A stretch of DNA of 64,000 nucleotides from Flavobacterium sp. KACC 22761 (GTDB lineage Bacteria; Bacteroidota; Bacteroidia; Flavobacteriales; Flavobacteriaceae): the NCBI RefSeq assembly GCF_034058155.1, contig NZ_CP139148.1:3844001-3908000 (forward strand), written 5' to 3'. The notes under the pieces are model-generated. The model worked only from the letters and a program-made list of their open reading frames with translations. It did no database searches and was not told the DNA's origin. Positions within the stretch are counted from its first letter, which is position 1, and every line of letters starts with the position of its first letter. The translations under genes and the position numbers were made by a program. This document shows positions 17,519-24,662 of the stretch, in pieces.

Positions 17519-17540
17519 AACATCATTGCGAATTGATGTT
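17519..17540. promoter_or_regulatory. Inverted repeat upstream of hemA
   Basis: AACATCA and TGATGTT are perfect 7-base arms with an 8-base spacer, about 50 bases upstream of the hemA start. Position and symmetry fit an operator, but no regulator can be named. Confidence 0.35.
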
Positions 17541-17588
17541 ATAACGCAGACTTCCCTAAATTGTCGAATCTTAAATTAAAGTTATCCC

Positions 17589-18893
17589 ATGGAAAATTTT
17601 AAGCTGTCGCAAAACACGACCTTTTACGCCTTAGGATTAAGCTATAAAAAAGCAGATGCCCTGATCAGGGGAAAATTCAGCCTGGACCCTAAAGCACAGA
17701 CTGAACTGCTGGCGCAGGCTAAAGATGAAGGAATAGAGTCATTACTTGTGATTTCCACCTGCAACAGGACTGAAATCTATGGCTGGGCTTCTCATCCCTA
17801 TGAACTGATAAAACTGCTTTGCAGCTATACAAAAGGCAGCGTGGAGGAATTTCAGCAGTCTGGCTACATCTATAAAAATAACGAAGCCGTGAGCCACATG
17901 TTCCGGGTAGGGACAGGCTTAGACAGCCAGATCCTGGGTGATTTTGAAATCATCAGCCAGATTAAGACTGCTTTTAACCACAGCAAAGAGAAAGGTTTGG
18001 CAAACACATTTCTGGAACGTTTGGTAAATACTGTAATCCAGGCAAGCAAAAAAGTTAAGACAGAGACAAAAATTTCTTCCGGCGCTGCATCTGTTTCTTT
18101 TGCATCGGTGCAGTATATAATCCAAAATGTCGCCGATGTCGGGAATAAAAATATTTTGCTTTTCGGAACAGGAAAAATAGGCAGGAATACCTGCGTAAAT
18201 TTATTAAAGCATACTAAAAACAGCCATATTGCCCTTATAAACAGAACAAAACACAAAGCTGAATTACTGGCGCGAAGACTGAATGTCATCGTAAAGGATT
18301 ACTGCAATCTGAAAGAAGAGCTGCAGCGGACAGATGTGCTGGTTGTGGCTACAGGAGCACAAAGCCCCACTATTGACAAGACATCGCTTGCCCTGCATAA
18401 ACCCTTATTAATTCTTGACCTGTCCATTCCGTGCAATGTAGATTCCGATGTGGAAGAGATACCCGGTGTAACTTTAATACATCTGGATCATTTATCTCAA
18501 ATTGCCGATGACACGCTGGAAAGAAGAAAACAGCATATTCCTGCTACAGAAGCCATTATTGAGGATCTGAAATCAGAACTGAATACATGGGTAAATGGCC
18601 GAAAAAGCGCACCAACCATCCATGCATTAAAAGCCAAACTGAATGATATTGTGTCGGCTGAGTTTGCTTTTCAAAAGAAGAAAACAATCAATTTTGATGA
18701 AGTTCAGATGGATTTGATCAGTTCGAGGATTATCCAAAAATTAATAGGCCATTTTGCAAGCCATTTAAAAGACGAAAATACGTCATTGGACCAGAGCATT
18801 GAATTTATTGAAAAAGTATTCCAAATAGGGCAGTTTGTACCAGGTAAATCTTCTTCACCAATTGAAGAAAAATACAAAATCGATCTGTCATAA
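17589..18893 (+). CDS. hemA: Glutamyl-tRNA reductase
   Basis: A 434-residue HemA, the first enzyme of the C5 tetrapyrrole pathway; it reduces glutamyl-tRNA(Glu) to glutamate-1-semialdehyde with NADPH. Visible are the N-terminal LGLSYKKA start, the active-site Cys58 in STCNRTEIYGW, GLDSQILGDFEIISQIK, and the NADPH-binding LLFGTGKIGRNTCVNL, followed by a C-terminal helical dimerisation domain. It stands alone rather than with other hem genes, and its neighbours include heme- and iron-linked proteins. It could be a second copy that feeds local heme demand; whether another hemA exists cannot be seen here. Confidence 0.93.
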   Translation: MENFKLSQNTTFYALGLSYKKADALIRGKFSLDPKAQTELLAQAKDEGIESLLVISTCNRTEIYGWASHPYELIKLLCSYTKGSVEEFQQSGYIYKNNEAVSHMFRVGTGLDSQILGDFEIISQIKTAFNHSKEKGLANTFLERLVNTVIQASKKVKTETKISSGAASVSFASVQYIIQNVADVGNKNILLFGTGKIGRNTCVNLLKHTKNSHIALINRTKHKAELLARRLNVIVKDYCNLKEELQRTDVLVVATGAQSPTIDKTSLALHKPLLILDLSIPCNVDSDVEEIPGVTLIHLDHLSQIADDTLERRKQHIPATEAIIEDLKSELNTWVNGRKSAPTIHALKAKLNDIVSAEFAFQKKKTINFDEVQMDLISSRIIQKLIGHFASHLKDENTSLDQSIEFIEKVFQIGQFVPGKSSSPIEEKYKIDLS

Positions 18894-19082
18894 AAATGGA
18901 CTAATAAAAGAGCTATCGCGGCAGTGGGGCAACAGCTGTATTTGAAAAAATGAGCGCGTGAAATACGAATAATGATGAATTGTTAAACAGTTTTAAAGTG
19001 AGATATTATTTTTGAAATTGAACAGCAAACAGAAAAAATAAAAAGCGAAAATAAAATAAGCTCAGCGTCGTGCTGGTATAAA

Positions 19083-19121
19083 CAAAAAAAATGGCGCCAA
19101 TTGTCTTCAATTGGCGCCATT
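19083..19121 (-). terminator. Terminator of tRNA-Arg, identical to the family-A repeat hairpin
   Basis: A perfect 14-bp palindrome (19,090-19,121) with a four-base loop, followed on the minus strand by eight T. It starts 9 bases past the 3' end of tRNA-Arg and is a textbook intrinsic terminator for it. The same 32 bases head the four family-A repeats elsewhere in the window. Confidence 0.88.
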
Positions 19122-19129
19122 TGGCTTTG

Positions 19130-19203
19130 TGACCTCGACAGGATTCAAACCTGTAACCTTCTGAGCCGTAATCAGATGCGCTATTCAGTTGCGCCACGAG
19201 GCC
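19130..19203 (-). tRNA. tRNA-Arg (anticodon ACG)
   Basis: Folds as a 74-nt tRNA on the minus strand: acceptor GGCCTCG pairs with CGAGGTC, D arm GCGC/GCGC, anticodon stem TCTGA/TCAGA around loop TTACGGC (anticodon ACG), T arm ACAGG/CCTGT with TTTGAAT loop, discriminator A. No CCA is encoded. It is followed by an intrinsic terminator and preceded by a good Bacteroidota promoter. It also marks the boundary between the repeat-rich accessory region and the core genes from apt onward. Confidence 0.96.
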
Positions 19204-19256
19204 TTTTGTATCATTAAGCTAATTTTTGTAGCTTTGTTGATTGCTTATTGCGGGTG

Positions 19257-19286
19257 CAAAGATAGACATAAATGTGAGATAAACAA
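19257..19286 (-). promoter_or_regulatory. Promoter of tRNA-Arg
   Basis: On the minus strand TTG, 19 bases, then TATCTTTG, matching the Bacteroidota TTG / TAnnTTTG pattern with good spacing. Transcription would begin about 45 bases upstream of the tRNA. Confidence 0.65.
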
Positions 19287-19320
19287 GAGAAAAATTCGAT
19301 AAAAATAAAAAAAAATAGAC

Positions 19321-19827
19321 ATGGAAAATTACATACGTGATATTCAGGACTTTCCTAAAGAAGGAATTTTATTTAAAGATATCACGCCTTTATTAAATAA
19401 CCCCGAAGCGCGAACAAATTGCCTTAAAATTTTAGTTGATTCTCTAAAAGGACAAAAAATTGACAAGGTAGTTGGCGCAGAAAGCCGAGGTTTTTTCTTC
19501 GGCATTTTATTGGCACAGGAATTAAATGCAGGTTTTGTTCCAGTGAGAAAAGCAAAAAAGCTTCCATTTGAAACGATTTCAGCATCGTATGAACTAGAAT
19601 ATGGTTTTGATAGTTTGGAAATGCATATAGATGCTATAAAAAAAGGTGATCGCGTATTGATTCACGATGATGTTTTGGCAACGGGAGGAACTGCAAAAGC
19701 AGTTTGTGAATTGGTAGAAAAATTAGGGGGCGAAATTGTACAATGCAATTTCCTGATGGAATTGTCTTTTTTGAATGGAAGAGAAAAAATTAAAGATCAC
19801 CCAATTTTTGCAGCGCTGACTTATTGA
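19321..19827 (+). CDS. apt: Adenine phosphoribosyltransferase
   Basis: A 168-residue cytoplasmic enzyme that makes AMP from adenine and PRPP in purine salvage. The type I phosphoribosyltransferase signature is clear in RVLIHDDVLATGGTAKA (PRPP-binding loop), with the N-terminal DFPKEGILFKDITPLL and GAESRGFFFG typical of Apt. Length is normal. It is a single gene between the tRNA and the convergent response regulator, whose stop is only 1 base away. Confidence 0.95.
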   Translation: MENYIRDIQDFPKEGILFKDITPLLNNPEARTNCLKILVDSLKGQKIDKVVGAESRGFFFGILLAQELNAGFVPVRKAKKLPFETISASYELEYGFDSLEMHIDAIKKGDRVLIHDDVLATGGTAKAVCELVEKLGGEIVQCNFLMELSFLNGREKIKDHPIFAALTY

Positions 19828-19828
19828 T

Positions 19829-20479
19829 TCAGACCAGAACAATTTTGTTCTTTATTGCGTACAATACAAGCCCAATACGAGTTTTGATTTCAAGTTTGTC
19901 AAAAAGACATTCTCTGTAGCCATCAATTGTTTTTGGGCTTAAACACATTTCAGAGGCGATTTCTTTATACGTTTTTTCCGTGCAGGCATGTTTGATAAAA
20001 ACGATTTCTTTTTCCTTTAAACTTACTTTTTTTGATTCGTTATTGGCTTTTTTAATCAACATTCCAGAAACCAATTCGGTAAAATAAAAGCCTTTTTCAA
20101 TGACACATGTAAGGGCATCTTTAAAAATTTCGGGCGAAGTGTCTTTCAGCAAATAACCTTTGGCGCCATTCGTAATCATTTTAATAATCACTTCCTCATC
20201 ATCATTTACCGAAAGGGCTATTACTTTTAAATCAGGTTTGTTTTCTTTGAGCCATTTCATTGTGCTTAAACCGTCTAAAACGGGCATATTGACATCTAAT
20301 AAAATCAAGTCGGCTTCTGTATCTGGATGATCATTGAGATACGAAAGAAAAACTTTCCCGTTTTCAAATCGGTTAATGACTTCAAAATCTTTAAAACTGT
20401 TGATCAAAAGTTCTAATGATTGCGAAAAAAGCTGATGATCATCGACTATAATTATTTTTTTGCTAGTGTTCGGTTTCAT
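19829..20479 (-). CDS. LuxR/NarL-type response regulator
   Basis: A 216-residue two-component regulator. The receiver domain has the acidic pair Asp13/Asp14, the phospho-acceptor Asp62 in LILLDVNMPVLDG, and the conserved Lys in GYLLKD. The C-terminal LuxR helix-turn-helix (about 150-210) includes YKEIASEMCLSPKTIDGYRE. It overlaps the kinase gene upstream by 17 bases, so the two are translationally coupled. It is the last gene of a leftward operon that diverges from the seven-gene cluster at 22,599; that cluster is its most likely target. Confidence 0.93.
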   Translation of the reverse strand: MKPNTSKKIIIVDDHQLFSQSLELLINSFKDFEVINRFENGKVFLSYLNDHPDTEADLILLDVNMPVLDGLSTMKWLKENKPDLKVIALSVNDDEEVIIKMITNGAKGYLLKDTSPEIFKDALTCVIEKGFYFTELVSGMLIKKANNESKKVSLKEKEIVFIKHACTEKTYKEIASEMCLSPKTIDGYRECLFDKLEIKTRIGLVLYAIKNKIVLV

Positions 20480-21254
20480 TGTTTTTGGTTAAGGGATATT
20501 CTAAGTTTACAGTTGTTCCTGACGGAGATGAATTCATAATTAATTGCGCGCCAATTAGTTTGGCTCTTAGCTTCATGTTGTTTAAACCCAATCCCGAATT
20601 TATTTGAGCACTATCATAACCAATTCCGAAATCCTTTATTTCTAAATGAAAAGCGGTAGCTGTAGTAGTGCAATTTACCTCAAATAAATCGCTGCGAGAA
20701 TGTTTTAAACTATTGTGGAGTGCTTCCTGGAATATACGGTAGATAAATAAGTCGTGTTCTTGGCTAATAATTGGGGCTTCTCCAGTGAGATTGAATTTGT
20801 AATCAATCTTCTTTAATTTTTTTATTCGCTCTAAATCGAGTTGTATGGCTTGAATAAAATTGATCTGCAGTAAATTATCTTTATTGATGATTCGGGATAA
20901 AATCCTGATTTCATCTAATGATTTGGCCAATATTTCTTTAAGATCGTTCAGCTCCTGCTCTTGAAGCTGTTTGCCGCTTGCGTGATACATATTGAGCTGC
21001 ATGATGGCTACAGAGATAATCTGGCCAATATTGTCATGAAGCTCTTTGCTGATCTCGCTTAATGTTTGATCCTTTATTTCGATTCGGGTTTTGATTAATT
21101 CGGCTTGAAAATAGAGTTCAGATTCCATTTTTTCAACCAAATAATTGTTTTTTTTCTTCAAAAAATAAAAGAAAATAACGAGCAAGATGATAAGCAAAGT
21201 TAAAAAAACAATGCCTAATGAAATGACTAATAATTGTATTTCTTTTCGCTCCAT
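20463..21254 (-). CDS. HisKA_3-type sensor histidine kinase
   Basis: The ATG at 21,254 (MERKEIQ) is preferred over one seven codons earlier, giving 263 residues. One N-terminal membrane helix (about 6-28) leads to a coiled coil and the HisKA_3 dimerisation domain with the phospho-acceptor His in ELHDNIGQIISV. The HATPase domain shows QEALHNSLKHS (N box), DFGIGYD (G1) and GLGLNNMKLRA (G2). It has no own sensory domain; the multi-pass protein encoded just upstream, overlapping it by 28 bases, may provide sensing. Confidence 0.9.
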   Translation of the reverse strand: MERKEIQLLVISLGIVFLTLLIILLVIFFYFLKKKNNYLVEKMESELYFQAELIKTRIEIKDQTLSEISKELHDNIGQIISVAIMQLNMYHASGKQLQEQELNDLKEILAKSLDEIRILSRIINKDNLLQINFIQAIQLDLERIKKLKKIDYKFNLTGEAPIISQEHDLFIYRIFQEALHNSLKHSRSDLFEVNCTTTATAFHLEIKDFGIGYDSAQINSGLGLNNMKLRAKLIGAQLIMNSSPSGTTVNLEYPLTKNNETEH

Positions 21255-21874
21255 AAAAATCCAATAATATAGCAACTGTGTGCTAATAAATTCAATAAAA
21301 ATACGACTAGGCTAAAAATGGATTCATCATGTTTGATCAAAAACCAATTTAGTGCAAGCATAAAGGGCAGAAAGGGTACATGAAAAACCAATATTCCTAA
21401 TATGTACCAAAAGAAAACCGATTTTTTAAAGTTTAATATTTTATCCGAATTAAAAATTTCGACCAAATACAAACAGGCTAATATCATAATTAATAAAACA
21501 CCAATAGCAAAACTATAGGTATAGGAATGGTTTATATCTTCTTTGAAATATAAAATATTCAAAAAGTAAGAAACAATAAACAACAAAAAACAAAAAAGAG
21601 CTATTAATCGGTGATTTGCTTTTATTAATAAGCTCCGCAAAAGCAATATATAGGCACAAAAACTTACGAGCATATAAAAATTGAAAACGTAGTAATTCAA
21701 TAATCCGGTCCATTCTGTAAAATAATATCCAACTCTTTCAATCACTACAGAAAACCAAATTAGAATTACTAAAAATTTAGCTCTAATGTTCGGAAGTTTG
21801 TGCATGCATAGCAATCCAATAATTCCAGAACATAAAGCTAAATAGAAAGTGTAAAATCGTAAAAATTCAAACAT
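21227..21874 (-). CDS. Multi-pass membrane protein of a two-component operon
   Basis: A 215-residue protein that is almost entirely hydrophobic, with six or seven membrane helices and short loops. No known domain is recognised. It starts 5 bases after the previous stop and its end overlaps the kinase gene, so the four genes form one unit. A reasonable guess is a membrane sensor that signals to the single-helix kinase, but it could also be a transporter-like component. The pair is common as an arrangement in flavobacteria, by my recollection. Confidence 0.75.
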   Translation of the reverse strand: MFEFLRFYTFYLALCSGIIGLLCMHKLPNIRAKFLVILIWFSVVIERVGYYFTEWTGLLNYYVFNFYMLVSFCAYILLLRSLLIKANHRLIALFCFLLFIVSYFLNILYFKEDINHSYTYSFAIGVLLIMILACLYLVEIFNSDKILNFKKSVFFWYILGILVFHVPFLPFMLALNWFLIKHDESIFSLVVFLLNLLAHSCYIIGFLWSEKKYNY

Positions 21875-21879
21875 ATTTT

Positions 21880-22317
21880 TTAGTATTCTAAAGCAGGTGG
21901 TCTCCCTATGCTGCCATAATTCATTGGTTCAATACTCGAAATGTCGCTTTCTCCATTTTCCATCATTAAAGCAAGAGTGTGTACTTCTCCTTCTTTAGCC
22001 ACCTTTCTGATTTTCTTTCCTGTAGCTTGTAAAAAAACGGTCATCAAACCAGCTTTTTCTTCATATTTTTTCTGTTCCGGGTATACTCCAAAATAAATAC
22101 GGATTCCATTTACGTCATATCCTGTCTTTTCACCTTTGGATTTGATGTAATGAATGTATTTTTCAAGTTCTGCGACAGAAAACCAAACCGCATTTGCATC
22201 TTCTTTTTTAATGTATTTAGCAATAATGCTGGCTCGGTATTTCATGAAATTTGAATGCAATTCTTTTGCAAATTTTCTAGTAATTAATTGAGTCGGTCTT
22301 CCAGTTTCTCTTTCCAT
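21880..22317 (-). CDS. Conserved-looking 145-residue protein of unknown function
   Basis: First gene of the leftward regulatory operon. It has no signal peptide or membrane helix, a basic N-terminal half, and a mixed alpha/beta C-terminal half (GIRIYFGVYPEQKKYEEKAGLMTVFLQATGK is too regular to be non-coding). It ends with a Pro/Gly-rich tail (YGSIGRPPALEY). I recognise no family. Being placed directly behind the promoter of the two-component genes, it could be a soluble signalling partner of the membrane protein; this is only positional inference. Confidence 0.7.
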   Translation of the reverse strand: MERETGRPTQLITRKFAKELHSNFMKYRASIIAKYIKKEDANAVWFSVAELEKYIHYIKSKGEKTGYDVNGIRIYFGVYPEQKKYEEKAGLMTVFLQATGKKIRKVAKEGEVHTLALMMENGESDISSIEPMNYGSIGRPPALEY

Positions 22318-22392
22318 AATGATAAAATTAAGTCTTTAATAGTTGTGGGTTTAATTGATTGTTAACTAATGCTTTAATCAAATAGTACGAGC

Positions 22393-22423
22393 AAAATTAT
22401 TTTAAAGCCTTACAGCGGGCAAG
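22393..22423 (-). promoter_or_regulatory. Promoter of the two-component operon
   Basis: On the minus strand TTG, 20 bases, then TAATTTTG, a full match to the Bacteroidota consensus. Transcription would start near 22,386, about 70 bases before the first gene of the leftward operon. Confidence 0.65.
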
Positions 22424-22445
22424 GGGAAATATCCCCTTTTTTGTA
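22423..22445 (+). terminator. Hairpin with T-run in the divergent intergenic region
   Basis: AAGGGGA and TCCCCTT form a short stem followed by six T on the plus strand. It overlaps the -33 element of the opposite promoter. It may stop transcripts before the cluster or be a by-product of the symmetrical sequence. Confidence 0.4.
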
Positions 22446-22522
22446 AGGGTAAATTTATTTAAAATTTTGGGTTAAAGTACTGTTTTGTAGGAAATTATAA
22501 AGAATCAATTTTACATCGTTCC

Positions 22523-22536
22523 TTTTGTGCACAAAA
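22523..22536. promoter_or_regulatory. 14-base perfect palindrome before the seven-gene cluster
   Basis: TTTTGTGCACAAAA is perfectly symmetrical and lies 62 bases upstream of the cluster's first ATG. No canonical TAnnTTTG promoter is seen for the cluster, which would fit activator-dependent transcription. A candidate binding site for the divergently encoded LuxR-type regulator. Confidence 0.45.
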
Positions 22537-22598
22537 TGGATAGGCGAAATCTGAAAAGCCTGTTAATAGAGTAAGAGCAAATTGTAATACTAAAAGTT

Positions 22599-23459
22599 AT
22601 GAGTTTATATCATGAAGTTTTTCAAGGAGAATCATTCAGCGAAGACAATTATTTTGAAGCTGTACGATATGTTTTAGGGCCAGAATATGCCAATTTAAGC
22701 GAAAATGAGCTTGAAAATATTTTACTGTCTCGAGTAGATCAAATGTCTGAAAGCGAAGCCGAAGGATTTTGGTCCAGTTTAGGAAATGTTGCCAGCAGTA
22801 TTGGTTCAGGAGTTTTACGCGGCGTATCTACGTTAGCTCCAATTGCAGGAACTGCGATTGGTACTTATTTTGGCGCGCCACAGATTGGTGGAGCTGTAGG
22901 TGGATTGGTTAGTAATTTGGCTGGATCTGCAAGTGCCGCTTTAGACAACAGCCGCCAACCACAACGCCGACCAGCACCGCAACAACCCTACAGACCGACG
23001 CCTCAGCCACAACGCCGACCAGCACAACCATCGGCATTTAGACAAGCTTTAGGTGACACAGGTCGTTATTTGGCAAATGCGGGTAGAGCTGCAATTCCAG
23101 CAATTCAGCAATATGTGCAAGATAATCCAGTACAATTGCGCCCTCAAGCCGCACAGGATATTGCAAGAGTTCAAGGATTGTACAATCAGTTGGGAGGTGT
23201 AATTAATAATCCGCAATTTCAAGCGGGTCAAGCACAACAAAGTCTTGGAACTGCCAGTCCAAATTCACCTATCGAAAGTCACTCATTTGCCGAATTAATC
23301 GAAAGTGTTAACTATCTAACAGAGAATATTTTATACGAATATTATAACGGAGGCTTAATCCCTACCGAAGATTATTACATCGATCAATACGGCCAGTTTG
23401 TGGGCACAAATACCCCTAACAGAATCAATAGACTTGAAAACACTATTGCCAGTTTATAA
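22599..23459 (+). CDS. Cluster protein A: Gly/Ala-rich protein with Pro/Gln/Arg linker
   Basis: A 286-residue protein of no family I recognise. An acidic N-terminal part (1-58) is followed by a Gly/Ala-rich, moderately hydrophobic stretch (about 62-115; ASSIGSGVLRGVSTLAPIAG, GTYFGAPQIGGAVGGLVSNL) with GxxxG spacing, as in proteins that insert into or pack against membranes. Then comes a Pro/Gln/Arg-rich linker (119-145) built on a 19-base direct DNA repeat, a helical part, and an acidic Tyr-rich end. There is no signal peptide. It is the first gene of the seven-gene operon; the next start is 18 bases on. Confidence 0.8.
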   Translation: MSLYHEVFQGESFSEDNYFEAVRYVLGPEYANLSENELENILLSRVDQMSESEAEGFWSSLGNVASSIGSGVLRGVSTLAPIAGTAIGTYFGAPQIGGAVGGLVSNLAGSASAALDNSRQPQRRPAPQQPYRPTPQPQRRPAQPSAFRQALGDTGRYLANAGRAAIPAIQQYVQDNPVQLRPQAAQDIARVQGLYNQLGGVINNPQFQAGQAQQSLGTASPNSPIESHSFAELIESVNYLTENILYEYYNGGLIPTEDYYIDQYGQFVGTNTPNRINRLENTIASL

Positions 23460-23477
23460 AACCTAAAAGTTATCAAA

Positions 23478-23882
23478 ATGGATGCTTATTTAGAATATTT
23501 GAAAGAACACAATCCTGAAATGGCTAAATATTTTGAGCTCATGCAACCTATGATGGAAAAAAAAGAGCCAGAAGAAGAAAAAGAAACGCCAAAAATTGAT
23601 TTAGAACTTGAGGAAAGAATCAAAAAACTCAAAAAAATCAACCATAAACTTTTTACCATTATCGAAGGGCTAAAATTTCAGCTGGAATTTGAGTTAAATC
23701 AAAATGACGACTTAGCAAAAGCAATTGGCGCCTGTACCGAATGTTTTGGGGAAAATATTGATTGTCCTGAATGTTTTGGAACTGGAAAGCCTGGAAATAA
23801 CGTTCCTGATTTTATTCTTTTCAACAAATATATTCAGCCTGCCATCCAGAAATATAACAAACATTATTTCAATAAAAATTAA
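23478..23882 (+). CDS. Cluster protein B: small acidic coiled-coil protein with two CxxC pairs
   Basis: A 134-residue cytoplasmic-type protein. Residues 25-80 are strongly charged and likely coiled coil. Cys86, Cys89, Cys96 and Cys99 form CxxC-x6-CxxC, with CPECFGTG like a single zinc-binding repeat of DnaJ, so a structural zinc site is probable. A hydrophobic tail (DFILFNKYIQPAIQKYNKHY) follows. No signal peptide. A chaperone-like or assembly role is possible given the DnaJ-like turn, but the full DnaJ domain is absent. Spacing is 18 bases on both sides. Confidence 0.78.
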   Translation: MDAYLEYLKEHNPEMAKYFELMQPMMEKKEPEEEKETPKIDLELEERIKKLKKINHKLFTIIEGLKFQLEFELNQNDDLAKAIGACTECFGENIDCPECFGTGKPGNNVPDFILFNKYIQPAIQKYNKHYFNKN

Positions 23883-23900
23883 CCATTAATACTTATAATT

Positions 23901-24602
23901 ATGAATTATTTTGAAAGTTATTTAGACGAAGATTTATTAAATGAAGATCTTTTAGGAGAGGATCTTTTAAGTGAAGATTTATTAGAAAGCTACGGTGAAA
24001 GCTTTGATGAAGCTTCAAGACGCCGCAGACCATCAACGCGCAGCATCAGGCCAAATGTAAGTTCAGCGGTAAAACAAAAATCTAATTTTGGTCAATCCTT
24101 GAGCGGAAGAGCAAATGATTACGCGACAAAAAGCGAATTGAAAAAATCATTGGATGCAATTTCAAATCAAGTAAATGAGCTGAAAAAAACTTCATTGGCA
24201 ACAAATAAAGCATTAGTTGCTTTAGATCAAAAACATACCGAATTTGCAAAAATTGATGCCCGAAAAGGCGAGAACCAGACTAAGGTTTTGAAAAACATGC
24301 AAATGATGAGTATGATGGGATCATTGTTGAATCAGCCAAAATTGGTACCTGAAAATCTTCAAATTACAGGTTCAGGAACAGATGCGAAAATCACTGCAAA
24401 AGAAGGTACAAACCCAATTTTTGTTGATCAGACGCTTTCATTATTGTTGCCAATGATGACTACAATGGGAGATTCTGGTTCTGGTAAATCAGACAACATG
24501 AATATGATGTTGCCATTGGTATTATTGGCTACAGATAAAAACAATGCTAACAGCAACAACAACTTGTTGCCAATTGCTATGGTAATGATGTTGAATAAGT
24601 AA
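23901..24602 (+). CDS. Cluster protein C: EDLL-repeat, Met-rich protein
   Basis: A 233-residue protein of unknown family. The N terminus carries four 5-residue repeats of xEDLL (10-28), then a basic patch (RRRRPSTRSIRP), a predicted coiled coil (about 75-130, with a KSELKKSLDAISNQVNELKK core), and a Met-rich hydrophobic C-terminal half (MQMMSMMGSLL, LSLLLPMMTTMG, MMLPLVLLATD, LLPIAMVMMLNK). No signal peptide. The repeats look like a short interaction or targeting motif. A hairpin terminator follows the stop codon, so this gene and the two before it may be made in excess of the rest. Confidence 0.78.
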   Translation: MNYFESYLDEDLLNEDLLGEDLLSEDLLESYGESFDEASRRRRPSTRSIRPNVSSAVKQKSNFGQSLSGRANDYATKSELKKSLDAISNQVNELKKTSLATNKALVALDQKHTEFAKIDARKGENQTKVLKNMQMMSMMGSLLNQPKLVPENLQITGSGTDAKITAKEGTNPIFVDQTLSLLLPMMTTMGDSGSGKSDNMNMMLPLVLLATDKNNANSNNNLLPIAMVMMLNK

Positions 24603-24607
24603 ATGGA

Positions 24608-24641
24608 GATAGGGCAGTTGCTCAACAATTGCCCTTTTTAT
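24608..24641 (+). terminator. Intra-operon hairpin terminator/attenuator
   Basis: GGGCAGTTG and CAATTGCCC form a 9-bp stem (one G-T pair) with loop CTCAA, followed by TTTTTATT. It lies in the only gap (60 bases) of the seven-gene cluster, between genes C and D, and is expected to reduce read-through. Confidence 0.75.
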
Positions 24642-24662
24642 TAATCTTTAAATTTTGAAAAT

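Noticed and set aside
1..19130. A prophage or integrative element
   Set aside because: No integrase, transposase, terminase, portal, relaxase or tail gene is present.
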